Assembly: GCF_001693775.2 (NCBI RefSeq)
Contig: NZ_MBEW02000003.1
Span: forward strand, 1 to 64,000
Reading direction: 5' to 3'
From: Criibacterium bergeronii
GTDB taxonomy: Bacteria > Bacillota > Clostridia > Peptostreptococcales > Filifactoraceae
Length of the DNA: 64,000 nucleotides
The notes beneath the pieces are model-generated. The model worked only from the letters and a program-made list of their open reading frames with translations, was not told where the DNA came from and did not search any database. The first letter of the stretch is position 1; each line of letters opens with the position of its first letter. Shown here piece by piece: positions 37,566-47,433 of this stretch. The position numbers and the translations under genes are program-made.

Positions 37566-38750
37566 ATGAAAATGTTCGAACTTAAATATGGTGTAAATCC
37601 AAATCAAGACAATGCTATGATTTTTATGAGAGATGGCAGTGATTTACCTATAACTATATTAAATGGAAATCCGGGATATATTAATTTTCTTGATGCTTTT
37701 AATTCATATCAGCTTGTAAAAGAACTTAAATATGCTTTTAATATACCATGTGCTACATCATTCAAGCACGTTAGCCCAACATCAGCCGCTCTAGGCTTAG
37801 AATTAAACGATAAGCAGAAAAAAGCTTTTTTTGTAGAAGATATTGAAAATATCAATACTTCCCCTTTAGCTTGTGCATACGCAAGAGCGAGAGGTACTGA
37901 TAGAATGTCGTCCTTTGGTGATTTTATAGCCTTATCTGATAAGTGTGACTTAACTACAGCAAGGGTTATACAAAGAGAAGTTTCTGATGGAATTATCGCA
38001 CCTGATTATGATGAAGACGCTTTGAATTTACTTAAACAAAAGAAAAATGGAAAATATAACATTATAAAAATTGATAATAGTTATATTCCAAAAAAAGATG
38101 AGTTAAGAGATGTTTTTGGCATAACTTTTTCGCAAAATAAAAATGATATAGAGCTGGATGAAAAGTTACTTAGAAATATAGTAACAAAAAATAAGGATTT
38201 ACCTAAAGAGAAAGTAAGAGACCTTATTGTTGCTATGATTACTTTAAAATATACACAATCCAATTCAGTGGCATTTGCATATGACGGACAAACTGTAGGC
38301 GTTGGAGCAGGGCAACAATCAAGGATACATTGCACAAGGCTGGCAGGGGATAAATGCGATACATTTATGCTGAGACAGTCCGATAAAGTTTTAAATTTAA
38401 AATTTAAAAAGGACATAAAAAGACCAACAAGAGATAATGTAATTGATATGTATATTAACGAAACTGAAAGCTCTATCTATGATAATGATATGTGGAAAGA
38501 ATTTTTTGAGGAAAAGCCTGAGCCATTTACAAAACAAGAACGAAAAGAATATTTATCGAAAGTAGCAGGCTTATGTCTTTCATCAGATGCCTTTTTCCCA
38601 TTCAGTGACAATATTGTTAGAGCATATAACAGTGGAGTAAAATACATTGCTCAGCCGGGTGGCTCAGTCAATGATAAATTGGTTATCAAGTCCTGCGATG
38701 ATTTGGGCATTGTCAGTGCGTTTACTGGAATAAGATTATTCCATCACTAA
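37566..38750 (+). CDS. AICAR transformylase (single-domain PurH)
   Basis: 394 residues matching only the AICAR formyltransferase half of PurH: LKYGVNPNQDNAMI, SFKHVSPTSAALG with the catalytic lysine-histidine, YARARGTDRMSSFGDFIALS and QPGGSVNDKLVI. The N-terminal MGS-like IMP cyclohydrolase domain is absent. ATG 37566 with GGAG six bases before is chosen over 37554. Pairs functionally with the PurO gene just upstream. Confidence 0.92.
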   Translation: MKMFELKYGVNPNQDNAMIFMRDGSDLPITILNGNPGYINFLDAFNSYQLVKELKYAFNIPCATSFKHVSPTSAALGLELNDKQKKAFFVEDIENINTSPLACAYARARGTDRMSSFGDFIALSDKCDLTTARVIQREVSDGIIAPDYDEDALNLLKQKKNGKYNIIKIDNSYIPKKDELRDVFGITFSQNKNDIELDEKLLRNIVTKNKDLPKEKVRDLIVAMITLKYTQSNSVAFAYDGQTVGVGAGQQSRIHCTRLAGDKCDTFMLRQSDKVLNLKFKKDIKRPTRDNVIDMYINETESSIYDNDMWKEFFEEKPEPFTKQERKEYLSKVAGLCLSSDAFFPFSDNIVRAYNSGVKYIAQPGGSVNDKLVIKSCDDLGIVSAFTGIRLFHH

Positions 38751-38769
38751 TTTTACAAGTGAGGCTATA

Positions 38770-40035
38770 ATGAAAATAATGGTTGTTGGCGGTGGTGGTA
38801 GAGAACACGCCATAATAAAAAAAATAAACGAAAATAAATTAGTAGATAAAATATATTCAATCAGTTCTAATCTTGCGTTCCAAGAGCTAGCTGAGGTAGT
38901 TGACATTAGCGTAAAAGACATTGAAAAGGTTAAAGAATTTGCAAAAACAAATAAAGTAGATTATGCCATAGTATCAATGGACGACCCGCTAGTCCTTGGA
39001 ATGGTTGACGAATTACAAAATGCTGGAATAAAATGTTTTGGACCAAACAAAAATGCCGCCATTATAGAAGGCAGCAAAAGCTTTTCTAAAGACTTGATGA
39101 AAAAATATAATATACCGACAGCTAGCTATGAGGTTTTTGACGATAGCGATAGTGCAAAGGAATATTTAAAAAATCAGCAAATGCCTATAGTTATTAAGGC
39201 GGATGGTTTAGCACTTGGTAAAGGTGTAATAATAGCACAAAACTTAAATGAAGCCCTTGACGCTGTTGATGAAATAATGGTTGACAAAAAATTCGGAGAT
39301 AGTGGGTTAAAAGTTGTAATTGAAGAATTTTTGGAAGGTCCTGAGGTAACTGTATTGTCATTTACTGATGGGAATATTGTTGTGCCTATGATTTCATCAA
39401 TGGACCATAAGCAAGCCTATGATGGCGACAAAGGACCAAACACTGGCGGTATGGGTGTAATTGCTCCAAACCCTTATTATACAAATAATATTGCAAAAAT
39501 ATGTATGGACACAATTTTTAATCCAACTATTCAGGCTATGAAAAAAGAGGGCAGAATATTCAAAGGCTGTCTATATTTCGGCTTGATGTTGACCAAAAAT
39601 GGACCAAAGGTTATAGAGTATAATTGTAGGTTTGGAGACCCTGAGGCTCAGACTATCCTACCACTTTTAAAAAGCGATTTACTAACTATAATGATGAATG
39701 TCACAAATGAAAAGCTTTCAGATACAGATGTAATTTTTTCTAATGCAGCATCATGTTGTGTGGTAATGGCGTCTGATGGATATCCGATTTCTTACAAAAA
39801 AGGCTTTGAAATAACATTTGACGAAAAAATAAAAGACAATTTAATTTATGCAGGAACTACTATCAAAGCTGGCAAACTAGTAACAAACGGCGGAAGAGTC
39901 TTGGGAGTAGTTGAAACAGCAGAAAATCTGAAAACTGCAATTGATAAAGCATATGAAACAGTAAGCAAGGTTCATTTTGAAAATGCCTATTATAGAAAAG
40001 ATATTGGTCAAAAGGCACTTAAAGTAATAAAATAG
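38770..40035 (+). CDS. purD: Phosphoribosylamine-glycine ligase
   Basis: ATP-grasp enzyme making GAR. It has 421 residues: VVGGGGREHAI, FGPNKNAAIIEGSK, VIKADGLALGKGVI, MDHKQAYDGDKGPNTGGMG and NCRFGDPEAQ. The start has TGAGG. It works right after PurF and before PurN. Lies 19 bases after the AICAR transformylase gene. Confidence 0.96.
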   Translation: MKIMVVGGGGREHAIIKKINENKLVDKIYSISSNLAFQELAEVVDISVKDIEKVKEFAKTNKVDYAIVSMDDPLVLGMVDELQNAGIKCFGPNKNAAIIEGSKSFSKDLMKKYNIPTASYEVFDDSDSAKEYLKNQQMPIVIKADGLALGKGVIIAQNLNEALDAVDEIMVDKKFGDSGLKVVIEEFLEGPEVTVLSFTDGNIVVPMISSMDHKQAYDGDKGPNTGGMGVIAPNPYYTNNIAKICMDTIFNPTIQAMKKEGRIFKGCLYFGLMLTKNGPKVIEYNCRFGDPEAQTILPLLKSDLLTIMMNVTNEKLSDTDVIFSNAASCCVVMASDGYPISYKKGFEITFDEKIKDNLIYAGTTIKAGKLVTNGGRVLGVVETAENLKTAIDKAYETVSKVHFENAYYRKDIGQKALKVIK

Positions 40036-40083
40036 GATTAATTTTTACTATTTTTTAATCAATTATTTACTAAGGAGAAAGCA

Positions 40084-43000
40084 TTGGTTTACCAAGTATA
40101 TGTTGAAAAAAAGCAAGACTATGCTAATGAAGCATCTAAATTACTATCTGATATTAAAAATTTCTTAAATATAAATGAAATTGAAAACGTCAGGGTTTTA
40201 AATAGATATTATCTAGAAAATATTTCACAGGAAATTTTTGAGTATGCAAAATATAATATTTTATCTGAAAAACAACTGGACAACGTAACAGAAAGTTTAG
40301 AAGTTGATTGTGACAATATCTTTGCAGTTGAATTTTTGCCGGGACAATTTGACCAAAGAGCAAATTCAGCAGTTCAATGTATACAATTAGTACATCAAAC
40401 TAGTGACATCCTAGTAGACACTGCAAAAGTGTATATGCTTTATGGTAAAATTTCTAATGAGGATTTATCAAGAATTAAAACCTACCTTATAAATCCAGTT
40501 GAAAAAAGAGAGTCATCCTTGGAAAAACCAAGCACAATAATTAGAAAATATGATAAGCCTGAAAAAGTTAGGATTTTAGATGATTTTCTAAAACTCAACG
40601 ATGACGGGTTAAAGAATATGTTGGAAAATTATTCCTTTGCTATGGATTTTTATGATTTAAAAATGTGTCAAAATTATTTCAAAGAAGAGAAAAGAAATCC
40701 CACAATAACAGAGCTTAGAGTTATAGATACATATTGGTCTGACCATTGTAGACATACAACATTTAATACAGTAATTGACAGTGTAGAGTTTGATGATGAG
40801 CTTTTAAAAGCAACCTATGAGGATTATCTAAAAACTAGAGCAGCTTTAAATATCAAAAAGCCTATTACATTAATGGATATGGGTACAATTGCAGCAAAAT
40901 ATCTGAAAAGAAATGGTAAGCTGGATAAATTAGACGAAAGTGATGAAATAAATGCTTGTACAGTAAAAGTAAACATAGAAGTAAATGGAAAAAATGAGGA
41001 CTATCTTCTATTATTTAAAAATGAAACCCACAACCACCCTACAGAAATAGAGCCGTTTGGTGGAGCTGCTACTTGCATTGGCGGAGCGATAAGAGACCCG
41101 CTTTCAGGTAGAGCTTATGTATATGCGGCTATGAGAGTAACAGGTGCATCAAACCCATTAAGTGATATAAAGGATGTATTACCCGGCAAATTATCACAAA
41201 GACAAATAATAACGGGTGCTGCCAGTGGATATTCATCATATGGAAATCAGATAGGAGTAGCTACAGGTATAGTAGACGAAATCTATCATGATGGATATAC
41301 AGCTAAGCATATGGAAATTGGAGCAGTAATAGGCTCTGTAAAGGCAGAAAATGTAGTAAGGATAAATCCTACTGCCGGTGATGTAGTAATACTTATCGGT
41401 GGAGCAACTGGCAAAGATGGAATAGGTGGAGCTACAGGTTCTTCTAAATCACACAATCAAGACTCTGTGTCCAATTCAGGTGGAGAGGTTCAAAAAGGAA
41501 ATGCCCCTGAAGAAAGAAAAATCCAAAGATTTTTTGCAAATCCGGTAGTATCTAAAATGATAAAAAAATGTAATGATTTTGGTGCAGGCGGAGTTTGCGT
41601 TGCAGTTGGTGAACTTGCAGATGGCTTGGACATATATTTAGACCAAGTTCCTAAAAAATATGAAGGGCTTGATGCTACAGAGCTGGCTATTAGCGAATCA
41701 CAAGAAAGAATGGCAGTAGTAATTGACAAAAATGATTTAGAAAACTTTATCAAGGAGGCAGAAAAAGAAAATATTAAGGCAGTAAAAGTAGCTGATGTTA
41801 AAGCTGAGCCAAACCTAACAATGACTTGGCAAGGCGATACAGTAGTAGATATTAAAAGAAGTTTCTTAGATACAAATGGTGCAAGTAAACATACTACAGC
41901 AGTTTTAAAGCTAGGAAATATTAAAGGCAATAAAACAAATGACAATTTTATTAATTCATATAAAAATGTACTATCAGATTTAAATGTTTGCTCAAACAGA
42001 GGACTAGGAGAAATGTTTGACTCAACAATAGGCAAAGGCACTGTACTTATGCCATTTGGAGGAAAATATCAAAAAACTCCTATACAAGCTATGGTACAAA
42101 AAATTTATGTTCAAAATGGAGAAACTGATGATTGCTCAATTATGTCTTGGGGATACAATCCATTTATCAGTGAAAAGAGTCCATTTAAAGGAGCGTATTT
42201 AGCTGTTGTTGAGTCATTATGCAAATTAGTTGCTACAGGCACATCATACAAAGATGTATACCTTACATTTCAGGAATATTTTGAAAAATTAGGAGAAAAT
42301 CCAAATAGCTGGGGCAAAGTGGTTAGTGCACTTTTAGGTGCATTTAAAGCACAAAAGGAATTTGGAGTAGCTGCTATAGGCGGGAAAGACTCCATGAGTG
42401 GCAGTTTTGAAGATATCCATGTACCTCCAACCTTAGTAAGCTTTGCAGTAACAACTGATAAAGCTGAAAATATTATTACCCCTGAATTTAAAACGTCAGG
42501 GCATCAAGTAGTATATATTGAAGTAGAAAAAGATAAAAACGGACTGCCTGACGCTGGAAAATTAATACAAAATTTTAATAAAATTCATGAATTAGTTAAG
42601 CAGGGCAAAATTATTTCAATGTATACAACGGGCATATATGGCATTTCTCAAGCTATATATAAAATGTGTATAGGAAATAATATAGGCTTTAAATTTAGCG
42701 AAGAAATTCTTATTGATGAAATATTTGCTGATAACTATGGTTCATTTGTGTGTGAAGTCACCCAAGAAATTAACCTTGGTAAAGTTATAGGTACTACATC
42801 TAAAGAAACAGCTATTGTTTATAAAAAAGATATTTTAGATTTATCAAAGCTATCAGAAATTTATGAAGGTAAATTAGACTCTGTTTATAGTATGAAATCA
42901 GGTAAAAAATTTACTGAAATTAAAGATTATGAGACTGGAAAATATGAATATAAAAAAACAAATATCAAAGTAGCTAAACCTACAGTGATTATACCGGTGT

Positions 43001-43773
43001 TTCCAGGTACTAACTGCGAAACAGACAGTGCTAAGGCTGTAGAAACGTCAGGAATGAAAGCTGATATTGTTGTAGTAAATAACATGAATCCTGAGAATAT
43101 TAAAAAGAGTATAGAGAATTTAGCAAGTCATATTAAAAATGCTCAAATGATATTCATACCTGGTGGTTTTTCTGCAGGAGATGAACCTGATGGTAGTGGT
43201 AAATTTATCACATCATTCATGAAAAATGAAATTATAAAACAAGAAGTAAATTCACTACTTCATAATAGAGATGGATTGATGTTAGGAATATGCAACGGCT
43301 TCCAAGCGTTAATAAAAATGGGGGTTTTTGAAAATGGGAAAATATCTGAAATTACTGAAAATTCACCAACACTTACATTTAATAATATTTCTCGCCACCA
43401 ATCTAAAATAGTAAGGACAAAAATAGTTTCTAATTCGTCTCCATTTTTACAGGGTGTAAATATAGGAGATATTATTTCTGTACCTATTTCTCACGGAGAA
43501 GGCAAGTTTGTTGCAAGTGAGGAAATAGTAAAAGAATTGTTCAGTAATGGTCAAGTTATCACTCAATATGTTGATTTATGTGGAAATCCTACCTATGAAG
43601 AACAATATAACCCAAATGGTTCAATGTATGCAATTGAAGGTATTACCTCAAAAGATGGTAGAATTTTAGGTAAAATGGGACACTGTGAAAGGGTAGGCAA
43701 AAATCTCTATAAAAATGTATATGGAAATTATGATATAAAATTGTTTGAATCCGCTTTTAAATATTTTAATTAA
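40084..43773 (+). CDS. purL: Phosphoribosylformylglycinamidine synthase, single-chain form
   Basis: 1229 residues joining synthetase and glutaminase in one chain, as in proteobacterial PurL, rather than the PurSLQ complex of Bacillus. Synthetase part: DHCRHTTFN, FKNETHNHPTEIEPFGGAATCIGG, GGEVQKGNAPEERK, GAGGVCVAVGELADG. C-terminal glutaminase (~970-1229): FPGTNCETDS, IPGGFSAGDE, GICNGFQALI with the nucleophile cysteine, and PISHGEGKF. TTG start with AAGGAG seven bases before. Confidence 0.96.
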   Translation: MVYQVYVEKKQDYANEASKLLSDIKNFLNINEIENVRVLNRYYLENISQEIFEYAKYNILSEKQLDNVTESLEVDCDNIFAVEFLPGQFDQRANSAVQCIQLVHQTSDILVDTAKVYMLYGKISNEDLSRIKTYLINPVEKRESSLEKPSTIIRKYDKPEKVRILDDFLKLNDDGLKNMLENYSFAMDFYDLKMCQNYFKEEKRNPTITELRVIDTYWSDHCRHTTFNTVIDSVEFDDELLKATYEDYLKTRAALNIKKPITLMDMGTIAAKYLKRNGKLDKLDESDEINACTVKVNIEVNGKNEDYLLLFKNETHNHPTEIEPFGGAATCIGGAIRDPLSGRAYVYAAMRVTGASNPLSDIKDVLPGKLSQRQIITGAASGYSSYGNQIGVATGIVDEIYHDGYTAKHMEIGAVIGSVKAENVVRINPTAGDVVILIGGATGKDGIGGATGSSKSHNQDSVSNSGGEVQKGNAPEERKIQRFFANPVVSKMIKKCNDFGAGGVCVAVGELADGLDIYLDQVPKKYEGLDATELAISESQERMAVVIDKNDLENFIKEAEKENIKAVKVADVKAEPNLTMTWQGDTVVDIKRSFLDTNGASKHTTAVLKLGNIKGNKTNDNFINSYKNVLSDLNVCSNRGLGEMFDSTIGKGTVLMPFGGKYQKTPIQAMVQKIYVQNGETDDCSIMSWGYNPFISEKSPFKGAYLAVVESLCKLVATGTSYKDVYLTFQEYFEKLGENPNSWGKVVSALLGAFKAQKEFGVAAIGGKDSMSGSFEDIHVPPTLVSFAVTTDKAENIITPEFKTSGHQVVYIEVEKDKNGLPDAGKLIQNFNKIHELVKQGKIISMYTTGIYGISQAIYKMCIGNNIGFKFSEEILIDEIFADNYGSFVCEVTQEINLGKVIGTTSKETAIVYKKDILDLSKLSEIYEGKLDSVYSMKSGKKFTEIKDYETGKYEYKKTNIKVAKPTVIIPVFPGTNCETDSAKAVETSGMKADIVVVNNMNPENIKKSIENLASHIKNAQMIFIPGGFSAGDEPDGSGKFITSFMKNEIIKQEVNSLLHNRDGLMLGICNGFQALIKMGVFENGKISEITENSPTLTFNNISRHQSKIVRTKIVSNSSPFLQGVNIGDIISVPISHGEGKFVASEEIVKELFSNGQVITQYVDLCGNPTYEEQYNPNGSMYAIEGITSKDGRILGKMGHCERVGKNLYKNVYGNYDIKLFESAFKYFN

Positions 43774-43848
43774 TTGGTATAATGTATATAATATTAAATA
43801 TAAAATTTTTTATTTATAAAAATTTTAAGATTTATTTGTTTCTAGTAT

Positions 43849-43875
43849 TAACAAATACTTATTATTTGTCGATAT
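43849..43875 (+). promoter_or_regulatory. SigD (sigma-28)-type flagellar promoter
   Basis: TAAC, 15 bases, GTCGATAT, compared with the consensus TAAA-N15-GCCGATAT. It lies 42 bases before the fliD start, and the operon it would drive is purely flagellar. Confidence 0.65.
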
Positions 43876-43917
43876 AACAATAAGGCATGAAGTCATTATT
43901 TATTAGGAGGTTATATT

Positions 43918-45555
43918 ATGAGTAGCGGTATCAGATTTAGTGGTATGGCTTCGGGTATGGACACCGAATCAATTGTCAAACAATTGATGCAAGCTAAAAG
44001 ATTTACTTTAAACAAATTTACTCAAGACAAGACAAGAACAGAATGGAAACGTGAAGCGTATCATAGCGTAAACAAGGACATCGCAACATTTCTTCTTAAC
44101 GCAAGAAAAAAATTAGGCTTGACAGATTACACTTACATGGGAAAATTATCTCCAAATAGTATTAACAAAGTTGATTGGGCTAAAAAAGCTAAATCTTCAG
44201 ATGAAAATGCTATTGCTGTTTCGGCTGACTCTACAGCAAATACTGGTAGCATTGACATTACGGTTGAAAATATAGCTAAAAAAGCTACAATTAGCGGGAC
44301 AACAAAGTTAACATCTACTAGTCAATTCGATAATACTGATTTCAAAAAAATTGTAGTAAATGGTAAAGAAGTTGATTTATCTACTGTTATGTCCTATGAA
44401 GAGGCATCTAAGAAAATTGCTAAAGAAACTGGGCTTGATATTACTTTTGGTAAGGTAGGACAAACAAAAGATAGCTCAGGAGCAGTTACAGAGACTTATA
44501 TGTTTTCTTTATCTACAAAAGAAACAGGAGCTGACCAAAAAATCACATTTGATGAAAGTGCTAAGAAGTTATTTGAAAAATTAGGTGTTTCTACATTTAA
44601 TGGTGATGCCACTAATGGTTATAGTGTTTCCGGAGAAAATGCAAAATATACAATCAATGGTGCTACTATAGAAAATAGCACAAATAACGTAGATATTAAT
44701 GGACTAAAATTAACTCTAAAAAATACAACTAAATCAGCTGTCAATGTTTCTGTATCTACTGACGTTGATGGTATTTACAACAAAATTAAAGAGTTTGTCG
44801 ATGATTATAATAAAGTAGTTGGCGGTTTACAAGATAAAATTGCTGAAAAGTCATACAGAGACTATGCACCTCTTCTTTCTGAACAAAAAGAGGCAATGAA
44901 AGAAAATGATATTAAACTTTGGGAAGAAAAAGCTAAGAGTGGTCTTCTTGCTAAGGATAGCAATATTTCTTCAATGTTGTCAAATGTAAGAAGTGGAATG
45001 TATGAAAAAGTTTCTGGTGCTGGTTCTATGTATGAATTTGGTATTGAAACTGGCAACTGGAAAGATGGAGCAAAACTTAATATAGATGAAAAGAAATTAA
45101 AAAAAGCTCTTTCCGAAGACCCACAAAAGGTATTAGATACTTTATTTAAAGCATCAGATGATATTACTGATTATACAATAAAAAAAGGCGATACAGCTGA
45201 ACAAATTGCCGCTAAAAGAGCTGGAGCAAAGGCTCAAAGAGAAGGTACTGGAGTATTTGTAAGAATTATGGACGACATGGCAGATGGCATGAAATCTATA
45301 GTTACTCAAGCAGGTACAGGCAAAGAATCCTCTTTGTTGAAAGACGTTAGAGGAAATATTATGTCTGGAATTGTTTCCGGAAAATCATTACTTGAAGAAA
45401 ATATTAAAATATTTGATACTAGAATTGTCGAAGAAAATAGAAGATTAAAAACTTACGAAGATAATCTTTGGAGACAATTTACAGCAATGGAAAAGGCAAT
45501 CCAACAAATGAGAGACCAATCAGGTTGGCTAATGCAACAAGTTGGCGGACAATAA
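43918..45555 (+). CDS. fliD: Flagellar hook-associated protein 2 (filament cap) FliD
   Basis: Forms the cap that polymerises flagellin at the filament tip. It has 545 residues: the N-terminal FliD signature RFSGMASGMDTESIVKQLM, central variable domains, and a C-terminal coiled coil (MEKAIQQMRDQSGWLMQQ). Strong TAGGAGG start behind a SigD-type promoter. First gene of the fliD-fliS-chaperone-yjfB operon. Confidence 0.95.
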   Translation: MSSGIRFSGMASGMDTESIVKQLMQAKRFTLNKFTQDKTRTEWKREAYHSVNKDIATFLLNARKKLGLTDYTYMGKLSPNSINKVDWAKKAKSSDENAIAVSADSTANTGSIDITVENIAKKATISGTTKLTSTSQFDNTDFKKIVVNGKEVDLSTVMSYEEASKKIAKETGLDITFGKVGQTKDSSGAVTETYMFSLSTKETGADQKITFDESAKKLFEKLGVSTFNGDATNGYSVSGENAKYTINGATIENSTNNVDINGLKLTLKNTTKSAVNVSVSTDVDGIYNKIKEFVDDYNKVVGGLQDKIAEKSYRDYAPLLSEQKEAMKENDIKLWEEKAKSGLLAKDSNISSMLSNVRSGMYEKVSGAGSMYEFGIETGNWKDGAKLNIDEKKLKKALSEDPQKVLDTLFKASDDITDYTIKKGDTAEQIAAKRAGAKAQREGTGVFVRIMDDMADGMKSIVTQAGTGKESSLLKDVRGNIMSGIVSGKSLLEENIKIFDTRIVEENRRLKTYEDNLWRQFTAMEKAIQQMRDQSGWLMQQVGGQ

Positions 45556-45591
45556 TATTAATATAGTCAAATTATAAATGGAGTGAATCAA

Positions 45592-45969
45592 TTGTTATCT
45601 AATCCATATGACAAATATAAAACTAACAGTGTTAATACAGCAACAAAAGAAGAACTAACATTAATGCTATATGATGGTTGTTTAAAATTTATCACTTTAG
45701 CTAAGATGTCAATAGAAGAAAAAAGTGTTGAGGATGCTCATAATAATATAAAAAGAGCTTTAGACATTATTGGAGAATTGGACTCAACATTAAATATGAA
45801 AGTAAATATTTCAAATGATTTGCATAGATTATATGATTTCGTTAACACTCAATTGATAGATGCTGATGTTTACAAAAAAACAGAGTATCTTGATGCAGCT
45901 AAGGACGTTATGACAGATATTAGAGACGGCTGGAAAGACGCCATGTTAGCAGTAAAAAGAGGTCACTAA
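45592..45969 (+). CDS. fliS: Flagellin export chaperone FliS
   Basis: 125-residue cytosolic helical chaperone for flagellin. NPYDKYKTNSVNTATKEELTL is replaced here only by its key part: SNPYDKYKTNSV followed by LMLYDGCLKFI, both family signatures. The start is taken as TTG 45592 with GGAG eight bases before; GTG 45583 would overlap the ribosome site. It overlaps the next gene by one base. Confidence 0.93.
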   Translation: MLSNPYDKYKTNSVNTATKEELTLMLYDGCLKFITLAKMSIEEKSVEDAHNNIKRALDIIGELDSTLNMKVNISNDLHRLYDFVNTQLIDADVYKKTEYLDAAKDVMTDIRDGWKDAMLAVKRGH

Positions 45970-46433
45970 TGAATAATTATGAAAAGCTAGTTTCTTTTAT
46001 TGAAAAAAAATTAAATTTTAGCGAAGAATTTTTAAATTTGTCAACTAAATTAAAAAATTCAGTCGACAATTATAATTTTGATGATGTGACATCTATTTTA
46101 GATAATAGAAAAGAACTTATCAAAAATATAGATGGTATTGATGGAGAGTTTGTTGCATTATATGAGGCATTAAGTAAAAGTGATGACTTTTCAAATGAAT
46201 TAAAAAAATATCCTCAATTATCTGAAAATATCATAAAAATAAGACAAAATTTTCAAAAGGTACAGAATATTGATGCTGAAATTATGCCTTTTATTGATGC
46301 TGAATATAAACAAATACAAAGTGAATTAAAAGAACATAATAATAAAGCAAAAGTCACGAACAAGTATGGACAAGATAGTATTGATAGAATGACGATTAAT
46401 AATTATGGCATATTTTTTGATGAAAAAAAATAG
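45969..46433 (+). CDS. FliT/FlgN-like flagellar chaperone (putative)
   Basis: 154 residues, almost entirely helical and charged, with no cysteine or transmembrane segment. The C-terminal NNYGIFFDEKK resembles the ends of FlgN-family proteins. Position directly after fliS is where fliT sits in many flagellar operons, suggesting a chaperone for FliD or hook-junction proteins. Assignment rests mainly on context. Confidence 0.65.
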   Translation: MNNYEKLVSFIEKKLNFSEEFLNLSTKLKNSVDNYNFDDVTSILDNRKELIKNIDGIDGEFVALYEALSKSDDFSNELKKYPQLSENIIKIRQNFQKVQNIDAEIMPFIDAEYKQIQSELKEHNNKAKVTNKYGQDSIDRMTINNYGIFFDEKK

Positions 46434-46457
46434 TTAGTCGCTATGAAGGAGGCTAAA

Positions 46458-46643
46458 ATGGACGTAGCTGCTTTATCAATTAGTTTAAGTAGTATGAAAG
46501 CTGCAAGTAGTGTATCTACATCGATTATGAAAAAAACAATGGATGTAGTTAATGAAAATGCACAACTGATGTTTCAGTCCATGAGACAAATGGAACTTTC
46601 TGTTAACCCTGCAGTTGGTTCAAAATTTGACATGAGAATTTAA
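46458..46643 (+). CDS. YjfB-family putative motility protein
   Basis: 61 residues starting MDVAALSISLSSMK and containing QLMFQSMRQME and SVNPAVGSKFD, the pattern of the YjfB motility family. The exact role is unknown. ATG 46458 with AAGGAGG five bases before is chosen over 46443. Last gene of the flagellar operon, closed by a strong terminator. Confidence 0.82.
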   Translation: MDVAALSISLSSMKAASSVSTSIMKKTMDVVNENAQLMFQSMRQMELSVNPAVGSKFDMRI

Positions 46644-46648
46644 TTTTG

Positions 46649-46675
46649 AGGAAGAGTGTGAGCTCTTCCTTTTTT
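46649..46675 (+). terminator. Terminator of the fliD operon
   Basis: AGGAAGAG pairs with CTCTTCCT around a six-base loop and is followed by TTTTT. It begins six bases after the yjfB stop. Confidence 0.9.
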
Positions 46676-46812
46676 ATGGACATATTAAATATTTTATTAT
46701 ATAATGTTTCATAGACAGTATTTAGGAATTTATTTCTTGAAACTGTACTTTATTTATTTAATTTATAATTTTTATGTACGGCATCTTTTTAAGAGCCAAA
46801 ACGGAGGATTAA

Positions 46813-47403
46813 ATGGAAACAAACAAGACAAGAGTTCTTTCTGACACAAAACTAATGACTAGTACTGTGATGTTATGTGTTATATCTATTATATTAAGTG
46901 TAACGCCTTTAGGGTATATTCCACTAGGTATACTTAATGTCACCATAATGCACATTCCTGTAATTATTGCAGCTATAGTGCTAGGTAGAAATTCCGCAAT
47001 GATGGTTGGTTTTACTTTTGGAATGACGTCTTTAATTAGGTCTTTTTTAGTACCAACGCCTATTTCTTTTGTATTTTGGAATCCAATAGTTTCTGTTTTG
47101 CCAAGAATTCTTATAGGGGTATTTGCTTACTACGCATATAAAATGGTGAAAAAATCAACTGGAAATAAATATTTAAGTTATATTTTATCTGCACTGGTTG
47201 GTTCACTTACAAATACAATCTTTGTATTGGGAAGTATCTATTTACTTTATGCTAAGCAGTATATGCAAGCAAGCCATATAACTGGAAATTTTTTAACATA
47301 TCTTGGAGGAATTTTTGTTGCTAACTCTATACCGGAAGCAATTTTTGCAGCCGTTGTAACATTAGCGATTTGTAGAGCTCTTGAAAGATATATTAAAAAT
47401 TAA
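46813..47403 (+). CDS. ECF transporter S component (substrate-binding membrane subunit)
   Basis: 196 residues with about six hydrophobic segments; IPLGILNVTIMHIPVII and an AxxxG-rich first helix are typical of energy-coupling-factor S components for vitamins. It would pair with shared EcfA/EcfT subunits encoded elsewhere. The substrate cannot be read from sequence. No known vitamin riboswitch was recognised in the 137-base leader. Start has CGGAGG. Confidence 0.82.
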   Translation: METNKTRVLSDTKLMTSTVMLCVISIILSVTPLGYIPLGILNVTIMHIPVIIAAIVLGRNSAMMVGFTFGMTSLIRSFLVPTPISFVFWNPIVSVLPRILIGVFAYYAYKMVKKSTGNKYLSYILSALVGSLTNTIFVLGSIYLLYAKQYMQASHITGNFLTYLGGIFVANSIPEAIFAAVVTLAICRALERYIKN

Positions 47404-47433
47404 TTTTTGAATGATTTTTTATAAGAGGAACAA

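Noticed and set aside
41490-42041. 183-codon minus-strand frame
   Set aside because: Antisense shadow of purL; no ribosome site or recognisable domain.
46676-46812. Vitamin riboswitch in front of the ECF S component
   Set aside because: Leader is AT-rich and shows no TPP, FMN, folate, preQ1 or cobalamin signature I could recognise.
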